Source: Nitrosospira sp. Nsp14
Lineage (GTDB): Bacteria; Pseudomonadota; Gammaproteobacteria; Burkholderiales; Nitrosomonadaceae
Direction: 5' to 3'
Length of the DNA: 64,000 nucleotides
Assembly: GCF_900113575.1 (NCBI RefSeq)
Contig: NZ_FOPV01000007.1
Location: 85,300-149,299, forward strand
Shown: piece by piece, positions 25,890-35,723 of the stretch
How the letters are laid out: each line of letters opens with the position of its first letter
Position numbering within the stretch: the first letter of the stretch is position 1
Made by a program: the position numbers and the translations under genes
Notes under the pieces: generated by a model
The model's input: the letters and a program-made list of their open reading frames with translations, nothing else
Told to the model about the DNA's origin: nothing
Database searches by the model: none

Positions 25890-28800
25890 TTAAAAGTTTA
25901 ACGTAACACGTAAAAACAAGGTGCGGTGGGGTGTGAAACGTTGATAGTAGACAGGTTCGGACGCCTGAAAATTGACGTTCCGGTAAAAGAAATGCTCATC
26001 CATAAGATTTCTGCCTTCCAGGCTTACAATGCCTCGCCGGTTAGGCAGACGGTAACCTACGGCGGCGTCCAGCAAAGCGAAGTCGTCAACCCCCGAATTT
26101 TCTGGCGTCTGACTTTTTACTTTCTGTTGAACAAACGTTGTTGTCAGCTTCGCAAACACGCCCGAGGGATGAAAGAAACTGATATTGACCGGTGCGCTTG
26201 CTGTCTCAATTCCATATGGTCCGGTTGCAGACGGATCACGGGCAAATTTTTCAAATTGAAACTCGGCCCGGGCGGAGACGTATGGATGAGGCAATAGATA
26301 AAGATATGCCCGATAGAGGTTTTCCTGTTGGCTTTCAGTTCTACTATAAGCCAGATTGTCTTCAAAAAATGGAACGCCAAGTTTGCGGTCCGATACTTCC
26401 ACGCCCGCGTATAGGTTTTCCAATACATGAGCATCGAGGCCTGCTCCTCTGCGTCGCGCGGTCGTTCCGTTGACGTCATCAAATAGCTGGTTGAAGCCGG
26501 CGACCTGGGTGGGCTCAAGCGTCGGATTTGCAATGAGAGCCGACTTCACCGTCTCGAACCATGCAAGCCGGAGGCGAAGCCTTCGCGTTATGTCCCATTG
26601 CAACCCGAATTTCGGGTTGAATTTGTCGATTTCGAGATTCGTGCCCTCCTTCAGGGAAACATAACTTCCACCAATCGTTCCCGTGACGTGTCGCGGCAAA
26701 TTGATATTTGTGTATAAATAACCGTTGTAGCGTTCCCTTTTGAAGTTTTGCTGCCCTAAATTGCACTCCATGAACGGGGGACACGGTGTTCCAAAATCCA
26801 GCCTTTCTGCTTTACTTGCATCGATCTGATATGCCCCACCGCCGGCGGTTACATTGAACTGTTTGCTGCGGAGCAGATATTGGGCTTCCGCCTGGTACCC
26901 TTTGCTTTTCGTGGTGACGGTGTCGGTGACAGTTGTTCCGGGGAACGTGTTGTCTGGAACAGCTATCAGATCCTCTTTCCTATCAGTATAGATTCCAGAC
27001 AGGATGAGATCCTGGTTGGGTGACAGCGCATACCTTGCCCCTATCCTCGCTGTGTCTTCTCCCAGTTTTCGCCGATCCGGCGTGAAGAGCGCGGGATCAA
27101 AATTGAGCAATAAGTCGCCATGTTCAGTTTTGCGCGTGCGCACTTCCGCCTGAATGTTAAAGCGCGGGGTGGCCGCATATTGCAGGAACGCATTGTAGAC
27201 ATTGTGTTTCTGGTCGTTGTTGGGGCGAAATCCGTCGGTGTTTTGATGAAACTGCCCGACACTCATTGAAGCACGGTCGTAAAGCGCAGAGAGCACGATT
27301 TCGTCTCCGCGGGTGCTCTGGTTCCCTATTAGGCCGGAGGCGACGAGTTGGGGTTTGTTTCGCTCGAGCAACGGCGTAAATTCGTTAAAGCCTGCCCTCG
27401 CGGGGCCGGTGCCGGTAATGATATTGAGGTCAGCCACAGCAAGGCGCGGCTGGACCGGATTTACGTTTACAGGTTGCAGGAGTTGAGCCTGAAGAAGTTC
27501 GCTGACCCTGGCGACCTCGTACCGGGGGGTATCTGCGTATGTGTCCGAGAGAAACCGATGCGCCGAATGATTGGCTGGATCGATAGTCAACGATTTTGCT
27601 GTTTCGACGATCGCACGATTCCCAAAACCCAGGTTATCGTAGACGCGCGCCAGGCTGGAACCACGCGCCGCCTGATCCTGGTCGAGCAACAGCTTCGAAC
27701 GGTATACTGCCCGGTTATCGTTCAGCTCGATGGATTTTTGAATATCACGCAATGCCTGTACCGGCTGGTTCTGGGTCTGCTTCATGATTCCATCATAAAG
27801 CCATGGAGTGGGATCATTCGGATCCCGTTCTTTTGCCAGATCAAACTGCGTTCCTGCAAGGGAATAGCGCCTCTCTTCAAAATATGCTTTTCCAAGATAG
27901 CTGCGAATTAACGAATTTGCGGGATCGAGGCTGGCGGCGATTTCAATGTCAATGCGTCCGGCTTCGAGATGGCCTTCGCGTATTTTCGCCAGACCCATGC
28001 CGAGCCTCGGCATGGGGTCGGACTGATCAAGTTGCACCGCGCGCGAAAAAGCCGTGCGCGCCGCCCCAGTGTCGATCTGAACCAGATACGCAAATCCCAG
28101 TACGGTCTGAGTCCTTGCCAGATCCGGTTGGAATTCCACAGCCTGTTGCGCAGCCTCAACGGCGCGGTCCAAGTAACCCGCGGACATCTGCAATTCGGCC
28201 AGCCGCGCCCAGGCAAGAGCATTCCTCGAGTCAAGCTCGACCGCTTTTTTCGCGCTTTCCAGGGCTTCATTAATGTTGAAATGAGCTTGATATGCGTACG
28301 ATAGCGCGAGCCTGGCGCTGGAGGAGGTGGCGTTCAGGTCAACCGCGTGGTGGGCGAGAGCGAGAGCCCGCTCCTTATCGTTTTGGACGGTGGCGATCAC
28401 GGCTTGCAACGCGTAGGCATCGCTGTTGCCGGGCTCGATTCGCAATGCTTGAGCAATATTCCCGTTGGCCTCATCGGTCCGACCTACCGACAGCAGGAGG
28501 CCAGCGCGATAGATGAACAGGCGAGCCGAGTGCTCATCCGCGGGCACATTGGCGAGCGCTTCCAGCGCTTCAGTAACTCTGCCTTGTTCATACAAGTCCG
28601 TAGCGGCGCGCAAGCTTCGCATGGCCGATTCACTGACCACCTGTTCGTCTGGTCGAAAATCGAGGATGGGGGGGTAGAATAACGCCCATTGAACGGCATC
28701 GAGTGGGCGTACGGCCGTCCCTTTCCGCGGTGCCTGGTTCCTCGCCGCGACCGCTTCCTCGCTGCCCGCGAGGAGGATGCTTCCCTGCTCGTTACTGGCC

Positions 28801-29315
28801 GATAATTTGCCTTCGTACATCACCAGCCTGGCTTGGTCCTGATCCAGCTCAATCAAAAATTCCGTTCCTTCGACCCCTGCATTCAGAAACGGGGTATTTA
28901 TCCTGAAAGGCTTGGGCGTCCTGGTCAGGACGTGGATCGCGCCGGTGATCATTTCCAGCACCGTCTTGTTGTCTGCGTCGGGGCCGGGAAGGACGAGCGT
29001 GGTCTTCTGATCCAACCGGAGCACGCTCTCGTTGCTGAGCCGCAGTGCGGCCCGGCTGCGCTGGCGGACACGGATAGCATCCCCAGGGCAGAGATTGTCG
29101 TTCAGCAGCGCCGGCTGCCAGTTTTTTTCCTTGAAACGGCGAACCTCGACAATCCCTTGCACCGAGACGACCAGCGCGATCGCAGGGCCGCAAAGTTCCA
29201 CAGCGGAGGCATCAAAAACCGAATTAAGCAGGACGGTTGTCAAGGTCAATAGAACCAGCTGGACGCGTTTCCAGGCAGAATCCGGCTTCGCTGATACTTT
29301 TCGATGATTATTCAT
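25890..29315 (-). CDS. FecR-TPR-outer membrane beta-barrel protein
   Basis: About 1,141 aa. After a signal sequence (VQLVLLTLTTVLLNSVFDASA) comes a FecR domain (VVSVQGIVEVRR to about residue 190, with FRINTPFLNAGVEGTEF), then a long TPR array of roughly 350 residues. A C-terminal beta-barrel of about 480 residues follows, ending in an aromatic residue (RTLFLRVTLNF), as in outer-membrane proteins. I chose the ATG at 29315 because it places the signal peptide near the start; a TTG at 29414 would add 33 residues. It follows the CHASE2 cyclase gene on the same strand. The TPR and FecR parts probably face the periplasm. Confidence 0.85.
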   Translation of the reverse strand: MNNHRKVSAKPDSAWKRVQLVLLTLTTVLLNSVFDASAVELCGPAIALVVSVQGIVEVRRFKEKNWQPALLNDNLCPGDAIRVRQRSRAALRLSNESVLRLDQKTTLVLPGPDADNKTVLEMITGAIHVLTRTPKPFRINTPFLNAGVEGTEFLIELDQDQARLVMYEGKLSASNEQGSILLAGSEEAVAARNQAPRKGTAVRPLDAVQWALFYPPILDFRPDEQVVSESAMRSLRAATDLYEQGRVTEALEALANVPADEHSARLFIYRAGLLLSVGRTDEANGNIAQALRIEPGNSDAYALQAVIATVQNDKERALALAHHAVDLNATSSSARLALSYAYQAHFNINEALESAKKAVELDSRNALAWARLAELQMSAGYLDRAVEAAQQAVEFQPDLARTQTVLGFAYLVQIDTGAARTAFSRAVQLDQSDPMPRLGMGLAKIREGHLEAGRIDIEIAASLDPANSLIRSYLGKAYFEERRYSLAGTQFDLAKERDPNDPTPWLYDGIMKQTQNQPVQALRDIQKSIELNDNRAVYRSKLLLDQDQAARGSSLARVYDNLGFGNRAIVETAKSLTIDPANHSAHRFLSDTYADTPRYEVARVSELLQAQLLQPVNVNPVQPRLAVADLNIITGTGPARAGFNEFTPLLERNKPQLVASGLIGNQSTRGDEIVLSALYDRASMSVGQFHQNTDGFRPNNDQKHNVYNAFLQYAATPRFNIQAEVRTRKTEHGDLLLNFDPALFTPDRRKLGEDTARIGARYALSPNQDLILSGIYTDRKEDLIAVPDNTFPGTTVTDTVTTKSKGYQAEAQYLLRSKQFNVTAGGGAYQIDASKAERLDFGTPCPPFMECNLGQQNFKRERYNGYLYTNINLPRHVTGTIGGSYVSLKEGTNLEIDKFNPKFGLQWDITRRLRLRLAWFETVKSALIANPTLEPTQVAGFNQLFDDVNGTTARRRGAGLDAHVLENLYAGVEVSDRKLGVPFFEDNLAYSRTESQQENLYRAYLYLLPHPYVSARAEFQFEKFARDPSATGPYGIETASAPVNISFFHPSGVFAKLTTTFVQQKVKSQTPENSGVDDFALLDAAVGYRLPNRRGIVSLEGRNLMDEHFFYRNVNFQASEPVYYQRFTPHRTLFLRVTLNF

Positions 29316-29441
29316 TTGGGCTATCACTCGGGTCTTGCATCTCCACATTTCTCGCCACGGCCTTGCCTCGAGCGCCACACGTTGAGTCCACCAGTACCAC
29401 GGCCTCCTTTCCAATTTGCGAAGCCGCGTTGGGCCGGGTAA

Positions 29442-31718
29442 TCACTTGCCTTCCACGCGTATGCAGCCATCCCATGGCGCCGTGGGCGCCGCCTCCCGGA
29501 AGTGCTGGCAGCGCTTGAGATAAAACCGGGCGGGACCGTCCTGAGGATATGCCTTGAGAATTTCCGAGAAATAGCGGCATGCCCTGGGCCAATCTTGTGA
29601 TTCGTAAGCAAGCAAAGCGTCGGCGAAGATTTCAGCCAACCACGTCTGGTCGCTGCTGGCATCCTGTTTGCACCCCATGAGCTCTGCCACGCGGAGGAAC
29701 GAGGCTCGTCCCGCCAGCAAAAATCTTCCCAGCGGCCGTGTCAGGAATTCGTCCAGTCCCTCGACGATTTTTTCCGAGACGAGCAGCTGTGTATTCATGT
29801 ATTTGTTGAGGCCCTGGACGCGGTTAGCGGTATTTACCATGTCGCCGACGGCGCGGTATTCATAGTGGTGAAGCGCACCAACGGTGCCAAGGAGCATTTC
29901 GCCCGCGTGCAATCCCATGCGGGTGTAAAGCGGAGGTCGGCCATTGGTAGCGTTAAATCGTTCCAGTGCGGCTGCGATCTCCAGGCCGGCGAGGCACGCT
30001 TTTTTGCGCAGTGAAGACTCATCGCCGGAGGAGGCAGACCATATCGCCAGCATGGCATCCCCTACCACATCCGACACAAGACCCTCGTGCCGGCTCACAG
30101 GCTCGAACATGGCGGCGTAGTAGTCGTTCATCAACACGCCGAGCTGAGTGGGATCCATCTGCTCCGAGAGCGCTGTGTACATATCTGCATCGGTGGCCAA
30201 GCACGCGCCATGAACCAGACGGTTGTTGGCGGTGATGGGCCCGCTGCTTTTTAAAATGTCGCTAACCACTCGCTGCGGTACAAATTTTGCGAATGCTTTC
30301 TTGAGAATCTCCCGTTCGCGCTTGACTTCGTAATACTTCAGCGATATGGCGCCGAATACAGCCACCGGGACTTGTAACAACGGGACGATCAGGGGCATCC
30401 AATTCCCGGCGTCTGCGAATTGACGATGAGCCATATAGACGTAGGCAGAGATCAAAGCTAAGCCGAGAAGTACGAAACCCGTGCCCAGGGTGATCGTGGC
30501 AGGTTGGGGGAGCGCGGCGCAGGCGATGACAATTGCGAACCCCCATAAAAAAACCAACGCCAGATTTAAAGGGAGGGGGAGGAGCCGCAAGGGGCGATCT
30601 TCCAGCAAATTGGCGAAAGCGGTGGCGGCAATCTCGACTCCGCTTAGATAGAGCCCGTCGGATTGAGAGAATACCGTATGGTAATCGTCCCTTATCCTGT
30701 CCTGCTCGGGCTGCGTAGACGCTGAGAAACCAACAAAAACAGCCTTGCCTTGAAAATCATTTTCAGTAGGTTCGCGAGCAGCCGAACCGTTTGCAGTCCC
30801 TAGCGCCTGGTGATAAGGGATGGTTCGTACCGTGCGTGGAGGGCCGTAAAAATTGAGGTAGCGTATTTCATCGCCGGAATATAGGCTCACCAGCGACTGG
30901 ATAAGGCGTCTGGTCTTCTCGTCGAGAGAGGAGTCGTGTTTCAGTCCCGTGAGCATCTGCTGCGCAAGCTGCGGCTCGTCGGTGAAAATGCCCCGCAGGG
31001 CCAGGATCAAATCTTCGATTGGAATGGCGTTTCTGCTATTCGGGAGTCGCGAAGCAAAGGTTGGACTGGCATCACGCAACAACCGAATAAAATCGCCATA
31101 AGCATCGAGCGCGAAAAGCTGCAGGGCGACGACTGGCAAGGTGGGCGCTTCACCGGCGTCCATCTTGAACGTCCAGTAATCGTTGATCCTGTCCACTTTC
31201 GGCAAAGGAAACGTCGCCACGGCCGCGGCGGCGTCCGCGATGGCAGGATGAAGGGCTGCGGTCCTTACCATAGACCCGCCCACGTATGTGTGGCCTGTCT
31301 GGTCGTTCGGGAGCCAATGTTCCTCACGATCCAACCTTTCCACTATCAAGACGTTGCCCGCCTCAACCATTGCATTTGCCAACGCCTCGTCGTGTTGCGG
31401 GGTCGCACCAGGCGTGTCAAACCTCAGGTCGAAGGCAATCACTTTCGCGCCGGTAGACGATAGTTTATTGATCAGCCTGGCATGAACGTCACGGGGCCAC
31501 AGACTGGGCATGACGGGTAAACCCAGTCGGCTGGACGAGGCTTTATCGATGGCCACCACAACCACCTCGGGCGGGCCAGGAGTCGCGCCACGCAGCCGAA
31601 ATAGCCAAGGCAGCCCAAAATCCTCTTCAATTTGCAATCCGAGCGGCGTCAGATTGGCCAATACCCCGAGCAAACCGACGAGAAGTGCGAATAACAGATG
31701 TTTGATCCATACCGCCAT
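29442..31718 (-). CDS. CHASE2-domain class III adenylate/guanylate cyclase
   Basis: 758 aa. A N-terminal signal/membrane segment (residues 3-20) is followed by an extracytoplasmic CHASE2 sensor to about residue 365, membrane segments to about residue 460, and the cyclase catalytic domain at about 480-690. The metal aspartates appear at D510 (ATDADMYTALSE) and D554 (VVGDAMLAIW); EYRAVGDMVNTANRVQG carries the adenine-selective Asp and the transition-state Arg. It lies upstream of the FecR-TPR-barrel gene, suggesting an envelope signal read by CHASE2 and turned into cAMP (or cGMP). Confidence 0.9.
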   Translation of the reverse strand: MAVWIKHLLFALLVGLLGVLANLTPLGLQIEEDFGLPWLFRLRGATPGPPEVVVVAIDKASSSRLGLPVMPSLWPRDVHARLINKLSSTGAKVIAFDLRFDTPGATPQHDEALANAMVEAGNVLIVERLDREEHWLPNDQTGHTYVGGSMVRTAALHPAIADAAAAVATFPLPKVDRINDYWTFKMDAGEAPTLPVVALQLFALDAYGDFIRLLRDASPTFASRLPNSRNAIPIEDLILALRGIFTDEPQLAQQMLTGLKHDSSLDEKTRRLIQSLVSLYSGDEIRYLNFYGPPRTVRTIPYHQALGTANGSAAREPTENDFQGKAVFVGFSASTQPEQDRIRDDYHTVFSQSDGLYLSGVEIAATAFANLLEDRPLRLLPLPLNLALVFLWGFAIVIACAALPQPATITLGTGFVLLGLALISAYVYMAHRQFADAGNWMPLIVPLLQVPVAVFGAISLKYYEVKREREILKKAFAKFVPQRVVSDILKSSGPITANNRLVHGACLATDADMYTALSEQMDPTQLGVLMNDYYAAMFEPVSRHEGLVSDVVGDAMLAIWSASSGDESSLRKKACLAGLEIAAALERFNATNGRPPLYTRMGLHAGEMLLGTVGALHHYEYRAVGDMVNTANRVQGLNKYMNTQLLVSEKIVEGLDEFLTRPLGRFLLAGRASFLRVAELMGCKQDASSDQTWLAEIFADALLAYESQDWPRACRYFSEILKAYPQDGPARFYLKRCQHFREAAPTAPWDGCIRVEGK

Positions 31719-32239
31719 GGTGAAGGAATGCGGTCAGAACTGACGTGATAATTTGCTTAAGGGCGGGAATATGGGCTTAACATTGGTGCTTAAAGCGATG
31801 GACACTTGGCGCATCATTCAGACTCCGAGTAATTAACCACAGCGGCCGTAAAAAAAAATTAGCTGCCGAGATTAACTTCTCCGCAGGATAGCGTTATCCG
31901 AACCGATTTAATGTCGGGAACCGCACAGAATTAACTAAATAACTCAAATGAAGCAGGTAGACGAGAACGCTGCGCCAGCCTGTCTTGTGACCTCCCCTCG
32001 CACGCCCTCCCTTCGCTGACGACAGCCGGAAGTTCTAGCAGGGAATAAAAACATCGATACGTGTGATTTTTCTCACATCTTTTCGGTGTATCAAGATTTA
32101 CTGTGTATTTGCGCGGCAATACGCGCAGCAGGAAAACAAGAGGGAAGCAAAAAGAAATTAATAAGGAAATAAGAAGAAAACAAGAGGGAGACTAGAGAAG
32201 AGGAAACTCTTTAATCGTTTTTTATATTCTAACTAAAGG
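31719..32239. other. Intergenic region with CRP site and purine-rich tract
   Basis: About 520 bp between the cyclase gene (minus) and the RTX pseudogene (plus). It holds a perfect CRP-type palindrome (32062-32077) and a purine-rich stretch from about 32125 in which AAACAAGAGGGA occurs twice. A short open frame at 31931-32119 has no support as a gene. Confidence 0.5.
32062..32077. promoter_or_regulatory. Perfect CRP-type binding site
   Basis: TGTGA-TTTTTC-TCACA matches the CRP consensus TGTGA-N6-TCACA at all ten conserved positions. It lies 341 bp upstream of the CHASE2 cyclase start and 160 bp upstream of the RTX pseudogene, and a Crp/Fnr regulator gene is about 6.8 kb away. Regulation of either neighbour is inferred. 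Confidence 0.65.
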
Positions 32240-32836
32240 ATGCAATTATCACGCCTGATTGAACAGCTGATGCAGACATCATCATCCCCGGCTTTAATTC
32301 CGCCGACACGGGCCTTCCTACGGTTGTTGCCGACGTCATCAGGGGGTTCGGTGGAGACGATTTCCTCAACGGATGGGGTGGACCCGATAATGTTCAAGGA
32401 GGTGACGGCGACGACACGCTGTTGGGAGATGCTGGTCTCGACAATCTTACCGGCGACCCTGGCGACGACCGGGTTCTGGGCGGTGGCCCCGGCGTAGACA
32501 GGTTAACCGGGGGTCGATCGCGATACCGTTATATATAACCTTGTCACCGAAAGTGGCCCCATATTTCACGATACCATTACCGATTTCCAAGGAGGTGGAA
32601 ATGCGAGGGGCGATCAGATTGATCTCAGCAACATCGAGGCCGATCCGGGCACTCCGGACGATGACCCCTTTAACTGGAATCCAGGGGGCGCTGGCGCGGC
32701 AGGGGAGCTCCGGATGGTAGGAAATGAGCTACGGGGTTACACTGATGGTCTACCCGGGCCTGAATTGATGATTGAACTAAGCGGTGTATCCGCTCTTACG
32801 GTCGGTGCGTTCGCGGGCACAGATGTTCTCGTTTAA
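32240..32836 (+). pseudogene. Frameshifted RTX (hemolysin-type Ca-binding) gene
   Basis: The ATG frame at 32240 is not the coding frame. A +1 frame reads ADIIIPGFNSADTG and then RTX nonapeptides (GGDGDDTLLGDAG, GGPGVDRLTGG) up to about 32515. The frame shifts again there and continues as DRDTVIYNLVTESGPIFHD and ISDFQ-like segments, ending in ELMIELSGVSALTVGAF...DVLV at 32836. The first frame has an upstream stop and no ATG. RTX proteins are normally secreted by type I systems and bind calcium. The C-terminus resembles that of the intact RTX gene at 50267-51412. Confidence 0.75.
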
Positions 32837-33080
32837 CCGCATTTTGTAGGAGATAGGACGCTTTTTCATTCCTGGGATAGCGCCCTCTAGTGTTACGCCC
32901 GATCCAAGGTGAAACTTGGTCAACTACAACACCTGTTTAACCTCGTCTCTGCAATAATACCGCCATTTCCGTATTTCTTTTGCCGCGCTCCAAACGCGGC
33001 TCTGACCCGCAGCTTCGCGGATTTGAATCTGTACGAGAACTGCCATTTGTAGAGAAGACTTTAGAAATACCGCGGTCGCG

Positions 33081-34151
33081 GTGGTGGGTGGAGGCCCCGC
33101 TGGGGCATGGTGCGCCTACCTCCTTGCCCGCGCCGGTGTTCAGGTGACGCTGGTGCACTGGAGCGGGTATGCACCTGGAGGAATTGAACTGGTATCCGGC
33201 CGCGCCAGGCGCCAGATCGAACAGCACTGTCCCGATTTTTTTCAGTCGGCGGCGCCGGGGGTAGAAATTCAGGAAACAATCTCTCTCTGGAGCACGCCCG
33301 AGCCGGTTGTATTAAGCGCGATGTTCAACCCTTGGGGACCAGGTATAGCGGTAGAGCGCACGCTTTTTGATCACGCCCTGCGTGATCTGGCGCGCACAGG
33401 GGGCGTGGACGTGCGTGCTGACGCCAAGGTTGTAGGAATCGAGCGGGAAGATGACGCCGGCTGGAAACTGTCGTTGCGTCTGGAAGACGATAAAATCTCA
33501 TCGCTGCGGGTCGAGTTTGTCGTTCTTGCCACTGGTCGCGCCGCCATATCGTTTTTCGACCGCTCGGCAGCTCCGGAGTCGTCGACAATCGCCTTGATGA
33601 CATCGCTGCCAGTAAGGCATGATGGGCCGCAGCAGGCGCTTTATATCGAGAAAGCCGGCCGCGGCTGGTGGTACGCTTTACCAGCGCAGAATGGATGTTG
33701 TTTTGCCGGTTTTTGTCTTGAACGCGATGAACTCAAAAAGAGGCGGGGTTCCCTAAAGGAATTTTATATCGAGCAACTGCGCGGGACGAAACTCCTCGCC
33801 CCTTTGCTGCCGCGGACCATCCATATAGGCGATTCGCACATTTCGGGACGCATGGCGGGGGCGCGTCCTTTCGGTCGCACAGCCGGGGACGGATGGATTG
33901 CGGTCGGAGATGCCGCGTATGCGCCCGATCCCCTTAGCGGTATGGGAATTGAGCTGGCGCTTGAATCTGCCGGGTTGGGCGCCGGCGTGGTGCTGGAGGC
34001 GATGACCTCAAACAGGAAGGCCGTAAATTCGAATGCTGCGTTTGCGGAATACGACGCAGCAATGCGCGCCCACGTCCAGGAACACGATAAAGCCGCCGCC
34101 CTCCATTATGGGCGGCAGGAAAGTCGGTCAGCCGGACCATCGGGAGATTGA
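33081..34151 (+). CDS. FAD-dependent oxidoreductase, possibly N-terminally truncated
   Basis: 356 aa from GTG at 33081. The start is within the Rossmann fold: the upstream codons read AVA before VVGGGPAGAWCAYLLARAGV, the first strand and GxGxxG FAD loop. An in-frame stop at 33024-33026 leaves no ATG for the missing residues, so the 5' end is either read from a rare start or lost. Later features are a typical FAD second-site motif (DGWIAVGDAAYAPDPLSGMGIELAL). It resembles flavin-dependent halogenase/monooxygenase-type oxidoreductases. No companion gene identifies a pathway. Confidence 0.72.
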   Translation: MVGGGPAGAWCAYLLARAGVQVTLVHWSGYAPGGIELVSGRARRQIEQHCPDFFQSAAPGVEIQETISLWSTPEPVVLSAMFNPWGPGIAVERTLFDHALRDLARTGGVDVRADAKVVGIEREDDAGWKLSLRLEDDKISSLRVEFVVLATGRAAISFFDRSAAPESSTIALMTSLPVRHDGPQQALYIEKAGRGWWYALPAQNGCCFAGFCLERDELKKRRGSLKEFYIEQLRGTKLLAPLLPRTIHIGDSHISGRMAGARPFGRTAGDGWIAVGDAAYAPDPLSGMGIELALESAGLGAGVVLEAMTSNRKAVNSNAAFAEYDAAMRAHVQEHDKAAALHYGRQESRSAGPSGD

Positions 34152-34195
34152 CGGCCGCAAGGCCATCGCTCCATTCCTACATCCCGGCCCCCCGG

Positions 34196-34987
34196 TTATC
34201 CAATCCTCACGGCGAGCATGGAGATGGAACCGCCGTCGAACCCTTCCACAGGAAAACTGATAGGCTCGTTTTCCCTTCGTTGGGCAAGGACGTAAAGAAG
34301 GGGCAGGTAATGATCTGGTGTGGGTACCGACAACAACGCATCCGATCCCAACCTTTCGTACTCTACCAGAGACTCCACATCACCCTCGCTTAACGCGGAT
34401 CGTACGCTCTTCTCGAACCTGAGCGCCCAATCGTATGGTTGGAGGTGGCGCTGTCCCCATGCATAGGTATGCAGATTGTGCACAATATTGCCGCTGCCCA
34501 GGATCAGCACGCCGCGGTCCCGGAGCCGTCCCAGTTTTCGGGCTGTATCGTAGTGCCAGGCTGGCGTCCTCGTTTCGTCAATGCTCAGCTGAACTACGGG
34601 AATATTTGCCGCCGGGAAAATGTGCATTAGGACAGACCATGTTCCGTGGTCGAGTCCCCAGCGGGTATCCATGACCGCATCCGGCGACAGCAGATCCGCT
34701 ACTTCCGCCGCAAACTCGAGCGAACCGGGCGCGGGATATTCAACTTTATAGAGCTTGGGCGGAAACCCGCCGAAATCGTGGATCGTTCTGGGTTTTGCCA
34801 TCGCCGTGACGGCGGTTTTCGGCACGTACCAATGCGCCGAAACGCAAAGAACAGCCTTGGGTTCGACCGGAAGTGCGGTGCCAATCTCCGACCATGCCTT
34901 GGTGAACGCATTATTCGCGAGCGCATTCATCGGATTGCCATGTCCCAGGAAAATAGCAGGCATCGGGACTGAAGAGGCTATCCGCAT
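34196..34987 (-). CDS. ygiD: 4,5-DOPA dioxygenase extradiol-like protein (YgiD family)
   Basis: 263 aa from ATG at 34987. It carries MPAIFLGHGNPMNAL, VSAHWY, IHDFGGFP and GLDHGTWSVL, the Zn/Fe-binding His motifs of the LigB/YgiD extradiol dioxygenase family. YgiD-type proteins cleave the catechol ring of DOPA. The frame is open to a GTG at 35044; the chosen start leaves eight residues before the conserved core, similar to other members. It is convergent with the FAD oxidoreductase gene; the two could share an aromatic pathway but this is speculative. Confidence 0.85.
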   Translation of the reverse strand: MRIASSVPMPAIFLGHGNPMNALANNAFTKAWSEIGTALPVEPKAVLCVSAHWYVPKTAVTAMAKPRTIHDFGGFPPKLYKVEYPAPGSLEFAAEVADLLSPDAVMDTRWGLDHGTWSVLMHIFPAANIPVVQLSIDETRTPAWHYDTARKLGRLRDRGVLILGSGNIVHNLHTYAWGQRHLQPYDWALRFEKSVRSALSEGDVESLVEYERLGSDALLSVPTPDHYLPLLYVLAQRRENEPISFPVEGFDGGSISMLAVRIG

Positions 34988-35100
34988 ACGGGGTATAGGG
35001 TGCGTGTAAATGGCCATCGATGGCGCTGGAGCGCCTGCCGTCACGAACGCGACGACTGAGTTAAAGATTCGCTACATTGCTACGTCAAACATCCACCGAA

Positions 35101-35304
35101 CTACAGGTTTGCTAAGGGTTCCTTGAACAATATCACACCCTTGCTGCGGTTGCATTCCGGCATGCTCTCGATATTTCTCCAATGGACCTGCGGGTTCGAC
35201 TGGAAATGCCTGCACATCTTTTGGCGGAACGCCTCGGACCTGTGATCCAGGGGAGCGAAAGTGGCGCCGCGCGGATTCTGATCATGGTATTTTTTCATTT
35301 GCAT
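35101..35304 (-). CDS. Small hypothetical protein (67 aa)
   Basis: 67 aa, basic and His/Arg-rich (MQMKKYHDQNPRGATFAPLDHRSEAFRQ), with two cysteines. No family recognised. The reading frame starts in A+T-rich DNA with only a weak ribosome site. Included because the composition looks protein-like. Confidence 0.3.
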   Translation of the reverse strand: MQMKKYHDQNPRGATFAPLDHRSEAFRQKMCRHFQSNPQVHWRNIESMPECNRSKGVILFKEPLANL

Positions 35305-35723
35305 TTTTTTCCGACAGATAGTATGGGATTTGCCGTTACATTAAAACAAAACTTTTACAATAATATGAAAAATATATTTATTATTCAGGGGGTACATTGT
35401 TCCCTTTAGGCAGTTTTTAGTTTGTGCGGAAGCGAACAGAAGCGCGATTAAGACGTGTTTTATTCCAAAATTAATTTAATGATTTACTTCAATGTTGTAG
35501 CCTCGCAGGAATTTGCCCCTTCGCGCAGTACCCCGTCAGCGATAGAGACCGGCAAGGCCTCGGGAAATTGCAATTTTTTCTTGGCGCCGCGCGAGGATTC
35601 CAGGTTCCTGCATCAGTCTTCAAATGTACTAGACTGAGTTGGCGCGCTAATTGCTCTGGAATCCTCATTGAAACGAAATATCAGGAGCTTCTTCGGTATA
35701 AAGCATGAGATCTAGCCCAGGCT
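35305..35723. other. A+T-rich intergenic region before the Wzz-integrase fusion
   Basis: About 420 bp, markedly A+T-rich from 35330 to 35390, presumably the promoter region of the gene at 35724. A short open frame within it (35455-35637) looks accidental. No RNA gene seen. Confidence 0.35.

Noticed and set aside
31931..32119. 62-aa minus-strand open frame in the intergenic region
   Set aside because: No ribosome site, no conserved features, and it covers the CRP palindrome.
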